This document shows, piece by piece, positions 7,477 through 13,992 of a stretch of DNA of 64,000 nt. This DNA comes from a virus, in IMG/VR virus record IMGVR_UViG_3300009537_001827, positions 1 to 64,000 of that record. One strand, given 5' to 3'. The notes below the pieces were generated by a model. It was not told the origin of the DNA, did no database searches, and was given only the letters and a program-made list of their open reading frames with translations. Numbering within the stretch: the first letter of the stretch is position 1; the number at the start of each line of letters is the position of its first letter. A program made the position numbers and the translations under genes.

Positions 7477-7964
7477 CGCCAGCCCTCCCCTGTGAACGTC
7501 CACGCCTTGAACGACCCGGACCCAGCGACCGTGACCGCCGAATTCGCCCCGCCATTCCCCAGATAGACCACGCCTCTCGTGCCCCTAGGCACGGGCAGTC
7601 CCCGAGCGTCAAATTTGACCTCTGAGCCCTCGAACGTGACCGGGCCGCCTGCCGGATAGCCGGGGAGCGGAGAAACGCCGTCAGATGCGAATTCTGCCCC
7701 GTTCCCGAGGCTCATGACACTGACCAGACTGTCAGACAGGAACGTCGAAACCCTCCCATCCGAGCCGAACGTCACGCGGACCTCCTTCTTCCTCGACATC
7801 GCCAGCGAGCGAGCCGCTTCGAGACTCCGGACGAGGACCCTCGCCTCCCCCCTGAGCTTCGCCTGCGGGCTCATCCTCAGCTTCGGAATCGCAAGCGAGG
7901 AGATCACGCCGAACAGAACGACGACGATGACCATCTCGATCAGGGTGAATCCCTTCGTATTCAA
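7473..7964 (-). CDS. GspH/FimT-like minor prepilin, TTG start
   Basis: 163 residues. It appears to start at TTG 7964, seven bases after GGAGG. The leader is MNTKGFTLIEMVIVVVLFGV with Gly/Phe cleavage and Glu at +5. The segment ARVLVRSLEAARSLAMSRKK followed by EVRVTFGSDG is the GspH/FimT landmark (helix, then the first strand). The C-terminal part has the expected FDARGLP and YLGNGGANSAVTV strands. It is the first of the prepilin genes to be transcribed and probably sets the start of a pseudopilin operon that ends at 3251. Confidence 0.85.
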   Translation of the reverse strand: MNTKGFTLIEMVIVVVLFGVISSLAIPKLRMSPQAKLRGEARVLVRSLEAARSLAMSRKKEVRVTFGSDGRVSTFLSDSLVSVMSLGNGAEFASDGVSPLPGYPAGGPVTFEGSEVKFDARGLPVPRGTRGVVYLGNGGANSAVTVAGSGSFKAWTFTGEGWR

Positions 7965-8009
7965 TCTTCCACCTCCATCTTCTATATAACGGTACCCGTC
8001 AAAGATTCC

Positions 8010-8249
8010 CTACATGTCGTCCGGCACATGAGTCGCCACGCGCAATTCGCGTTTCCGCGCCCGGAAGACCGGACCGACACCATCCTCGTAAACTCTCTCG
8101 ATGATCTCTCCGCGCTCCAGCTTCTCGACCTCAGTCATTGGGAAGGTGAAGATCATCGAGATGACCTTGACGAGACTGCCCCGGGTCGTCGCCTCCCATC
8201 CAGTCCCGGAATCCATCTCGTAGACATCGACATCTTCGTACTTCATCAT
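8010..8249 (-). CDS. Small hypothetical protein
   Basis: 79 residues if the first of two adjacent ATGs (8249) is used, preceded by GAGAGG. It reads MMKYEDVDVYEMDSGTGWEA at the start, with the hydrophobic stretch VKVISMIFTFPMTEVEKLE in the middle, and looks like a small soluble alpha/beta protein. No family recognised. It lies between Ku and the prepilin genes and could be transcribed with either. Confidence 0.5.
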   Translation of the reverse strand: MMKYEDVDVYEMDSGTGWEATTRGSLVKVISMIFTFPMTEVEKLERGEIIERVYEDGVGPVFRARKRELRVATHVPDDM

Positions 8250-8326
8250 ATCGCCTCTCAGCGAAAGGGAGGGAACCGCCGTCCCGGCACAATGGCCCGC
8301 CAAACGAGCGGTCCCCACCAGTGAAA

Positions 8327-9130
8327 TCACGCGGACGCGAGAGATGCCTTCAGCCTCTCGATCAGATCAGCCGTCTCCTGATCCTCGGCCTCCAACTTCG
8401 GCTCTTCGCCGCCGCTCTTCTGAGCCAGCACCGAGCGCAAACTCTTCGCGTACTCGCTCTCGTACCTGCTCGCATCGAACTCGTGGCGGTATTGCTCGAT
8501 CAGCATCGCCAGCAGCGTGACTTCATCCGTGTCAGCCACGTCCTGAAGGTCAATGCACTCCGTCTCGATGATCTCGCCGTACTCCATCACCTGCGCCACC
8601 AGCGTCCGGCCCTTCTCTCCAGAGTAAGGACGCAGGACAAGGATGTAATCCTTGCCCCGCGACACCCACGAGGCGAGAGCCACGACATCCATCTCGATCA
8701 TCTTCTGCACCAACGCCGACCACGCGAAGAGTCCGTTCCTCGCGCTCTTCTTCGGCGCGTCGAGATGCATCCAGTACGCCTGATCCGACAGGTAGATCGG
8801 ATCGAGTTCGTCGGACCTCACGAACTGCTCAATCACCAGCTTCTTCTCGTCGAGCCGAGCGCCCTTGAACTCCTCCTGAGAGAGAACGAGGTCGCCCTCC
8901 CCGTTGGCCTTCCCCTCCTCACCGTTCTCGAAAACGCGAACGAGATCGCCGTAGCTAACCTGATTCTGACACTCCGGGCAGAACCACGGACGCTCGATCT
9001 TCACGCCGCATCCCCTGTGCTCCATGTGCGAAGCCGGAGCCTCTTCGACATTCCGATGGACCTTCTCCATCCGGACCGGGCATCCGACGAGCCCGAACTC
9101 TAGCTGTCCCTTCCAAACGGTATGCGCCAC
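8327..9130 (-). CDS. ku: Ku DNA-end-binding protein
   Basis: 267 residues from the GTG at 9130, seven bases after GGAGG. The start VAHTVWKGQLEFGLVGCPVR is the conserved opening of bacterial Ku (A-x-x-x-W-K-G-x-L-x-F-G-L-V-x-x-P-V). A short zinc-ligand-like segment (CGVKIERPWFCPECQ) follows, then a Ku core with LDEKKLVIEQFV and DELDPIYLS. Bacterial Ku rings load on double-strand ends and recruit LigD; phage Ku proteins exist (mycobacteriophages Omega and Corndog) and can recruit host LigD for genome circularisation. No LigD-like ligase is visible here, so a host ligase would be needed. Length is normal for the family. Confidence 0.88.
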   Translation of the reverse strand: MAHTVWKGQLEFGLVGCPVRMEKVHRNVEEAPASHMEHRGCGVKIERPWFCPECQNQVSYGDLVRVFENGEEGKANGEGDLVLSQEEFKGARLDEKKLVIEQFVRSDELDPIYLSDQAYWMHLDAPKKSARNGLFAWSALVQKMIEMDVVALASWVSRGKDYILVLRPYSGEKGRTLVAQVMEYGEIIETECIDLQDVADTDEVTLLAMLIEQYRHEFDASRYESEYAKSLRSVLAQKSGGEEPKLEAEDQETADLIERLKASLASA

Positions 9131-9336
9131 TGTGAACCTCCAAGTTGAAACCGACTTTCTCGCGACTCTACAGAGCAATCGCCGTGCCACGAGAAATTCG
9201 GCTCTGTCGCTTGATTTTCTGCTGGCGGGGAACCACCAATTCGGTCAATCTGTTCAGCGGGCCAGAACTTTTTACCGACCGAACTGAGCGGGGCTGGACA
9301 CTGGTCCTGCTCACAGTCTCTTATCTGGCCTATGGC
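9131..9336. promoter_or_regulatory. 206 bp gap upstream of Ku
   Basis: One of the larger gaps in the left third. It contains the ribosome site for Ku and a TTGACC hexamer on the minus strand without a convincing -10 box at the right distance. A 9-codon ORF starts right after the lipoprotein stop and is probably meaningless. The gap may hold a promoter for the Ku-prepilin segment; nothing firmer can be said. Confidence 0.3.
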
Positions 9337-9777
9337 TCATGGTTCCCTCCGAATCAGCCGGAGATCATCCCACCGCAGGACGTTCCACTCCGGGTCATCC
9401 GCCGACACCTGAAACGACGCCTCGATCACGTAGCTGAGATTCGGCAGGTTCACTTGTGAAGTGTGACGGATGATCGCCATCCATGTCCTGATGTCCGCCT
9501 CACACGTCAGAGACTCTATCTCCGACCACTCGCTTCCCTCTCTTCGAATCTCGAACGCACACGTCGAGTCTTGAGCGATTTCGATATGGGCGTACACGAG
9601 TAAGCATACCTCATCAAAGCACACCTCCTGCGCCCCATCGCTGTGCCAGTAACCGAACCGGTCAGGCTCCAATGGAACCTCTTTCGGCTCGGTCATCGAC
9701 TCACATCCGGACAACAACAAAGCGAAGAGGATGAAACCAAAGATGAACAGTACGAACCCCCACCTGCACTTAGTCAT
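9337..9777 (-). CDS. Lipoprotein
   Basis: 146 residues. A basic N-terminus (MTKCRWG) is followed by a hydrophobic segment (FVLFIFGFILFALL) and the lipobox LSGC at about residue 22-25, so Cys25 would be lipidated after signal peptidase II cleavage. The next residues are ESMTEP, and Glu at +2 favours outer-membrane sorting in many diderms. The mature part has several cysteines (VCFDEVCLL, TCAFEI, LTCEAD) and looks beta-rich. Phage lipoproteins of this size often block receptors or DNA entry of competing phages; here that is only a guess. It precedes Ku in the transcription order. Confidence 0.75.
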   Translation of the reverse strand: MTKCRWGFVLFIFGFILFALLLSGCESMTEPKEVPLEPDRFGYWHSDGAQEVCFDEVCLLVYAHIEIAQDSTCAFEIRREGSEWSEIESLTCEADIRTWMAIIRHTSQVNLPNLSYVIEASFQVSADDPEWNVLRWDDLRLIRREP

Positions 9778-10231
9778 CTTCGTCCTCCGGTTTAGAATTC
9801 TTATCCAACAGCTTCATCAGCTTCATCTTCATCGGCACGGGCCACCGCTCCATCGCGTCCTTGACCATCAGACGAACCTCTTCGACAGCCACGTTGTACT
9901 CCCGAGCCCGAACCCGGAAGACGATAGGAACGTCGAACTCATCCTCGCCAGTCTTCGCCTGAAGGTCCTTTCCCCGGGAGCGGTTCCTCGACCTCTGCTT
10001 CGCATCCGGGTCGGCTCTCGTAGTGATAGCGGGCTCGCATCCCGCGTGCCATACATCCTTCGTCTGCGGCGACCAGAAGATAGAGTCTTTGGGCTGAACC
10101 GACTGTCCGCACCCGGCACATGTGTCCGGATAAGACGCGGCTTTCGCAACCAGTCCACCGTCCCGCCTCTTCCCCTTGGGCTTCGCCGTCACTTTGCTCG
10201 GATCGAAACCGCCACCGTTCACATCGTCCAT
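9770..10231 (-). CDS. Zinc-motif protein
   Basis: 153 residues from the ATG at 10231 after GGAGGTGAGCA; it overlaps the lipoprotein start. Residues 37-65 contain CAGCGQSVQPKDSIFWSP and then HAGCEP, a C-x2-C ... H-x2-C zinc site like those of LIM- or PHD-type small fingers. A basic linker (DAKQRSRNRSRGKDLQ) and a helical C-terminus rich in Lys and Met follow. Probably DNA- or protein-binding; no family recognised. Confidence 0.6.
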   Translation of the reverse strand: MDDVNGGGFDPSKVTAKPKGKRRDGGLVAKAASYPDTCAGCGQSVQPKDSIFWSPQTKDVWHAGCEPAITTRADPDAKQRSRNRSRGKDLQAKTGEDEFDVPIVFRVRAREYNVAVEEVRLMVKDAMERWPVPMKMKLMKLLDKNSKPEDEDD

Positions 10232-10265
10232 TGCTCACCTCCAACTGGTATAACGGCGAAAGGGG

Positions 10266-10541
10266 TTAATTCCCCAAGTACACGGTTTCGATCCGGCACG
10301 CCAGCGTCGAGTCAACCACTGCCCAACTCGTCGCCCACTCACGAGCGTTCTCGTAAGCGTAGAAGTACATCTGCGTCTCGTCGCGGACCTGACCTTCCGA
10401 GTACGTACACTCAACATTCCACCGCTCAATCAAACGCGGCTGGATGACCTGCCCAACCACCAGCGGCAAGATCATCGCCACAACGAACAGGAACGAGGCC
10501 CTCTTCAGGACCAGCTTCTCATGCTTCGTCAGTCTCTTCAA
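10266..10541 (-). CDS. Small membrane-anchored protein, TTG start
   Basis: 91 residues from the TTG at 10541, eight bases after AGGAGG. A basic N-terminus (MKRLTKHEKLVLKR) leads into one membrane helix, ASFLFVVAMILPLVVGQVI, and an outside domain of about 55 residues with two cysteines (VECTYSE, LACRIE) that could pair. No family recognised. The topology is that of an inner-membrane protein with a periplasmic domain. Confidence 0.55.
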   Translation of the reverse strand: MKRLTKHEKLVLKRASFLFVVAMILPLVVGQVIQPRLIERWNVECTYSEGQVRDETQMYFYAYENAREWATSWAVVDSTLACRIETVYLGN

Positions 10542-10569
10542 TTTCCAAGCCCTCCTAGTTGTGTAAATC

Positions 10570-11145
10570 TCACGAAAATGCGATCAATGCCTTGCGCTGA
10601 AGGCCCTGTCTCGCCTCTTCGGCTCTCCTCTCAGTCCAGTCGAGCACCCGACCTATGAGTGCGGCACCTATCCGATGGTCCGGCCTCTTGCGAGCGACAA
10701 GTTCATCCCGCAAGGCATCGCTGCCGTTGACGAGCATGTCGAGCAGCGCACGCTCATCCTCGTTCGCCATTGCCAGCAAGCGGGCCACGCCCTCACGAAA
10801 TATGGTCGTGTCCTCGATCTCAGCATTGAAGTCCAATACCGAGTCCCGTGCCCGCAGATAGGTACAGTCTTCTACCGAATCATGATAAACCGAATCAATG
10901 TCACGGGTCTTCCGCCAGTCCCGCATCTCTCTCCCCTCTTTCCGAATCATGTCCAACAGATGATTCGGGACGCCGACGTAAATCTGCTGCGCGAGGTCGT
11001 CACCCTCGTACTTGGCCGCGAGCATCCAGACCTTGACACGCGCCTCTTGCGCCAGAATCTCGATGTCGATGACGCCCGCCATGCGAACGGCGATGCCCCG
11101 GCAGTAGTGTTCCCACGCCGAGAGAATTTCCGTAGAGTCTTTCAT
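10570..11145 (-). CDS. Sigma-factor-like protein
   Basis: 191 residues from the ATG at 11145, eight bases after AAGGA; an ATG six codons earlier has no ribosome site. The N-terminal half matches the shape of sigma-70 region 2: EILAQEARVKVWMLAAKYEG, then VGVPNHLLDMIRKEGREMRD, with the D-x-IRK-x-x-R landmark. The C-terminal half is helical but shows no clear region 4 helix-turn-helix. It may steer host RNA polymerase to phage promoters, or be a divergent relative with another role. It is the only transcription-factor-like gene seen. Confidence 0.55.
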   Translation of the reverse strand: MKDSTEILSAWEHYCRGIAVRMAGVIDIEILAQEARVKVWMLAAKYEGDDLAQQIYVGVPNHLLDMIRKEGREMRDWRKTRDIDSVYHDSVEDCTYLRARDSVLDFNAEIEDTTIFREGVARLLAMANEDERALLDMLVNGSDALRDELVARKRPDHRIGAALIGRVLDWTERRAEEARQGLQRKALIAFS

Positions 11146-11209
11146 GGTTATTTTCCTTGTCATTAGGCGGGAGGGTCCGAAAATTACAACCTGTCCCCGA
11201 TACCCACAA

Positions 11210-11250
11210 GGGGCGCTGGCGTACTTCCACGCGAGCCGTTTCAGCGCCCC
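11210..11250 (-). promoter_or_regulatory. 9 bp inverted repeat in intergenic leader
   Basis: GGGGCGCTG at 11210-11218 pairs with CAGCGCCCC at 11242-11250 with no mismatch. The transcript leaving the gene at 11261 would fold here just before entering the sigma-like gene. No U-tract follows, so it is not a standard terminator; attenuation, RNA stability or protein binding are possible. About 95 bp separate the hairpin's 5' arm from the sigma-like start. Confidence 0.45.
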
Positions 11251-11260
11251 AGACTCCGAC

Positions 11261-12037
11261 CTAGTTGTTGCCCATCGCCAGTTCGAGTTGCTCCTTCTTC
11301 GCCTTCTCCCTGTCTCGCTTCGCCTTCGAGCGATAGTTCTTCGTCCGCCCAGACTTCAGGTTCTTCTGCTTCTCGCCCGCGTCCTTGCCCTCGATCCGTT
11401 CGTAGGCGTAAACCTCCTGAACCTCGGCCTCGATCTCCGCGAGCGGACCCTCGAACCCCTCGTCGTCCACGTCAGAGACGTAGAAGTAGCCCTTCACAGA
11501 CGGGCAGCCCTTGCCGTCCCACGTCTGCTTCGCCTCATGCACTGCAACGAGGAACGATTCGTAATTGAAGGGCCTGATCGAACGGGTCTCCGGTCCCGAC
11601 TTGATGCTCTTCAACCGAACCTCCTCATGCTCGTGGAGCGTCCCACCGATCATCAGCTTGCCATAGTCCTTGACATCCTTCAGGACCTCGGCGATCTCTT
11701 CCAAACTGGCCTCGATGGTCAGGGTCGCACCCTCGACGTAAGAGCCACAGCCCCGGTGGACAACCCGACCGCCCTCGGCGATCATCTTCGTCGAGAACTT
11801 TTCCGACAACGCCTTGAGCGCCGTGCTCGATAGCCCGCTGATCCGCTCGATTACGTAGTAACCGAACAGGATCGGACGCTTCCCTTCCCTGATCGCCGCC
11901 ATCACCCGATCACCGAAGCGGAACCGCTTCAACTGGTGCCGGGGAATCCGCCGCGTGACGCCGTACTGCTCCGACTCGTCAATGAAGCCTTGCTTCGAGT
12001 AGTGCTTCTCTCCGATGAAGTCGATCCACGTTTTCAT
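11261..12037 (-). CDS. Hypothetical protein
   Basis: 258 residues, overlapping the zinc protein upstream by ATGA. The N-terminal half is alpha/beta with FGDRVMAAIREGKRPILFGY and CGSYVEGATL. The C-terminal 50 residues are highly basic and helical (KNLKSGRTKNYRSKAKRDRE), suggesting nucleic-acid contact. I recognise no family. It lies between the helicase/primase segment and the sigma-like gene, so a replication or expression role is plausible. Confidence 0.55.
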   Translation of the reverse strand: MKTWIDFIGEKHYSKQGFIDESEQYGVTRRIPRHQLKRFRFGDRVMAAIREGKRPILFGYYVIERISGLSSTALKALSEKFSTKMIAEGGRVVHRGCGSYVEGATLTIEASLEEIAEVLKDVKDYGKLMIGGTLHEHEEVRLKSIKSGPETRSIRPFNYESFLVAVHEAKQTWDGKGCPSVKGYFYVSDVDDEGFEGPLAEIEAEVQEVYAYERIEGKDAGEKQKNLKSGRTKNYRSKAKRDREKAKKEQLELAMGNN

Positions 12038-12333
12038 AACTCACCTCCGTTGTTCACCTTCCGGTAGCCCTCCTCGATCTGCTGCACGATCTCACTCGGG
12101 AGTTTCTTCCGCTTCAGCAGTGTCCGGGCCGTAGCGCGGGCCTCGGTCTTCTTGACGAACATATAGACCTTGCCATTGATCTGAACCGGAAACTCCCGGC
12201 GGCGAGTTCTCGTCTCGGGAAGCGGAGGATACTTCTCGATCTCCACCTCCCGACAATCGAGACACCACATCGTCCCCCTGAAGAGTACCGCCTTCTTGAC
12301 CTCCCCGCACTGAGCGCACTTGTGCTTGAACAT
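12034..12333 (-). CDS. Small zinc-ribbon protein
   Basis: 99 residues. The N-terminus MFKHKCAQCGEVKKAVLFRG continues to CLDC, making a C-x2-C ... C-x2-C zinc ribbon within the first 27 residues. A short beta segment (FPVQINGKVYMFVKK) and a basic helical tail follow. Coupled to the hypothetical gene downstream. No family name can be given. Confidence 0.6.
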   Translation of the reverse strand: MFKHKCAQCGEVKKAVLFRGTMWCLDCREVEIEKYPPLPETRTRRREFPVQINGKVYMFVKKTEARATARTLLKRKKLPSEIVQQIEEGYRKVNNGGEL

Positions 12334-12355
12334 CTCTCGTCCTTTCTTTCGTCAG

Positions 12356-12436
12356 TCACCACAGAGCGCACTCCGCCCCGCACCCCATCACAGGTGCAGG
12401 TTCCGTGCCGAACAGAAAAGCCAGTGACCACGCCAT
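12356..12436 (-). CDS. Possible 26-residue peptide
   Basis: A short ORF with ATG at 12436, six bases after GGAGG. The product starts MAWSLAFLFGTEPAPVMGCG and ends CALW, with two cysteines and a short hydrophobic start. It sits in the gap between the tRNA-like element and the zinc-ribbon gene. The ribosome site is the only support. Confidence 0.3.
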   Translation of the reverse strand: MAWSLAFLFGTEPAPVMGCGAECALW

Positions 12437-12531
12437 CGCACCTCCGGATGAGCGTGAACTCTTTTCACAATCCTGTAAACTTTTCTTCACACTCGGCTTC
12501 TCCGGGCACCAGCCCTCAGCCTCGTATCGAA

Positions 12532-12612
12532 CGGAGCAGAAGGGAATCGAACCCTCCTGCCCACCGGACCCGAACGGATGCTCTTGGTTACCCCGTCACG
12601 GGCCACTGCTCC
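12532..12612 (-). tRNA. tRNA-like gene, possible tRNA-Pro(CGG) with irregular D arm
   Basis: Read on the minus strand, the ends pair as a perfect 7 bp acceptor stem (GGAGCAG / CTGCTCC). The T arm is canonical: stem GAGGG / CCCTT around loop TTCGATT. An arm ATCCG-TTCGGGT-CCGGT gives U33, anticodon CGG and G37 as in tRNA-Pro, with one mismatch in its stem. The D arm is not canonical: GCCC pairs only partly with GAGC across a long loop, and an alternative CCCG-TGA-CGGG hairpin sits there. Length is 81 nt without CCA. Either a divergent tRNA or a decaying copy. Confidence 0.5.
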
Positions 12613-12629
12613 ATCCCCTCCGCCCCTCT

Positions 12630-12713
12630 CTACTGTCGCGCCTCGGCATGGACCGACACAACATACACGACGAACGCGACGACTGCGACAGCTATCTCGA
12701 TCCAGATAAGCAT
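12630..12713 (-). CDS. 27-residue membrane peptide
   Basis: The ATG overlaps the stop of the upstream gene (TGATG), a coupling seen throughout this genome. The product begins MLIWIEIAVAVVAFVVYVVS and ends VHAEARQ: a single membrane helix with a short polar tail. Size and topology resemble small phage membrane peptides. Function unknown. Confidence 0.5.
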   Translation of the reverse strand: MLIWIEIAVAVVAFVVYVVSVHAEARQ

Positions 12714-13597
12714 CAGCAGACCCTCCCCTCTTCCAGCTTCACGAGGCTCGGCCTCTTCCCGAAAGCGAACTTCGGATCATCCTTCGAGGGCTCGACCGTC
12801 ACCTTCAACGTCACCCGGCGACCGCGAAGCGTTTCGACCTCACTCAGCATGACCATCGGCACCGTCACCCACAACTTCCAACCCGCGTCGGTCTTGACCA
12901 TCATCTTGAACTGTGTACCGTAGTAACCGTCCTGAACCTTCGTCGAGAGGACATCACCGCTCACCTCGACGCGACCGGTCGGAGCGGGCTCCGCCGCCTC
13001 GTTCTCCGCCTTCCGCTGCGCCTCGATCTCAGCCCGGCGCTCGATCCGATCCAGCAGCGTCCGCAGGAAGCTCTCCTGCTTCTCGCTGATCGACCCGTAC
13101 TTCACGAGCTTGCTCACGATGTCGAAGATCGTCTCCTCTTCATACTGCTGACGCTCGTGCCGGTCGCTCTCGTAAATCTCCCACGCCTTCGTCAGGCCCG
13201 CCCCAGCGAGGACCGCCTCGGCCTTCCGCTTGCCCGCACGGGCCGCGAGCACGTCTTTCACGCGAGCCGTGAACGCGTTCCACTCCAAACCGGAAGCGTC
13301 GAGCTTGTCCGCGCAGTCACGCCCGACCCGGACGTAGCTGTTCGTCTTCTCGTGATAGAACAGCGCCGTGTAGATCGCGTTGGCGTTCCCGCAGATCATG
13401 CAGTTGCCGCCGTGAGCGTGGTGACTGTACGTCCCGCCAGTCGCCTTCATGTGCGCCTTGATCATCTCGCGCTCCGCCTGCTGAGCGGAGGCCCAGCCCA
13501 TCGGGTCCTCGTTCGCGCCGGGCAGACACTCGAACGCCACGAAGATGTAGTCTTCGGGCTGGATCGCGCTCGGCCTGTGAATGTCAGTTCTCATCAT
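12713..13597 (-). CDS. Phage protein with Cys motif and OB-like C-terminus
   Basis: 294 residues from the first of two ATGs after AAAGGAAAGGA. The N-terminal part has GGNCMICGNANAIYTALFYH and a nearby GRDCADKL, a possible zinc site next to a strand that looks like a nucleotide or DNA contact. A charged helical middle (about 170-215) is followed by VEVSGDVLSTKVQDGYYGTQ and further strands resembling an OB fold. Similar layouts occur in phage replication-region proteins of unknown role. It may bind single-stranded DNA; that is inferred from the fold impression only. Confidence 0.5.
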   Translation of the reverse strand: MMRTDIHRPSAIQPEDYIFVAFECLPGANEDPMGWASAQQAEREMIKAHMKATGGTYSHHAHGGNCMICGNANAIYTALFYHEKTNSYVRVGRDCADKLDASGLEWNAFTARVKDVLAARAGKRKAEAVLAGAGLTKAWEIYESDRHERQQYEEETIFDIVSKLVKYGSISEKQESFLRTLLDRIERRAEIEAQRKAENEAAEPAPTGRVEVSGDVLSTKVQDGYYGTQFKMMVKTDAGWKLWVTVPMVMLSEVETLRGRRVTLKVTVEPSKDDPKFAFGKRPSLVKLEEGRVC

Positions 13598-13628
13598 TCC
13601 TTTCCTTTCGTCAGCATCATTTGCGGGA

Positions 13629-13670
13629 GAGGCAGCCGGGGAATCGAACCCCGGCAACTCCACGCTGCCT
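13629..13670 (-). ncRNA. tRNA-like minihelix (acceptor plus T arm only)
   Basis: On the minus strand AGGCAGC (13664-13670) pairs perfectly with GCTGCCT (13630-13636). Inside, CGGGG-TTCGATT-CCCCG is a perfect T arm with the invariant TTC-G-A loop. Only 10 nt separate the 5' acceptor strand from the T arm, so the D and anticodon arms are absent. The element starts inside the stop codon region of the small gene upstream. It has the shape of a tRNA top half, a substrate for RNase P, CCA-adding enzyme or EF-Tu. No encoded CCA follows. Confidence 0.6.
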
Positions 13671-13848
13671 ACGCTGGGTAAATATAATCCAGCGGAATCT
13701 CCAACCGAGCAGCCGCTTCCTCGCGAGAGAGATTGCAGGAGTCCATGACCAGTTCGACCAGAGCGCGGTCGTACTCGGGATTCTCCTGATCTTCGCTCTT
13801 GAGGTTCTGAGCGGCCTCGATAACGACCGCCTTGGAATACTCGTTCAT
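13669..13848 (-). CDS. Small helical protein, possible helix-turn-helix
   Basis: 59 residues with ATG 13848 after GGGAGGGACG. It reads MNEYSKAVVIEAAQNLKSED near the start and ends with LSREEAAARLEIPLDYIYPA, a pattern like a C-terminal helix-turn-helix (L-x-x-E-x-A-x-x-x-x-I-P-x-x-x-I). It overlaps the tRNA-like minihelix at its stop codon. Two copies of a 16 bp repeat lie about 100 bp upstream, so this may be a small regulator next to its own operator; that is inference. Confidence 0.5.
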   Translation of the reverse strand: MNEYSKAVVIEAAQNLKSEDQENPEYDRALVELVMDSCNLSREEAAARLEIPLDYIYPA

Positions 13849-13952
13849 CGTCCCTCCCTTGGTTCAAGAACACACCTCGTCCTACGCGTCAGTAGTGCAG
13901 GACCCGTACCAAATGGAAACCCTAGTGTTAGTGCGAAATCGACTACGGGAGG

Positions 13953-13987
13953 GATGCTACTTCTTGCAAGAGATGCTACTCTTTGCA
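13953..13987. repeat. Tandem 16 bp direct repeats
   Basis: GATGCTACTTCTTGCA (13953-13968) is repeated with two changes as GATGCTACTCTTTGCA (13972-13987), 19 bp apart. They lie in the 144 bp gap between the primase stop and the small HTH-like gene. Spacing near two helical turns fits an operator bound by two protein copies on one DNA face. The gap also holds the ribosome site of the small gene. Confidence 0.5.
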
Positions 13988-13992
13988 GAAAC

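Noticed and set aside
3251-7964. Host chromosome contamination as the source of the pilin genes
   Set aside because: Spacing, strand and overlap style are the same as in the phage genes on both sides, and no host housekeeping gene is near. It cannot be excluded fully without reads.
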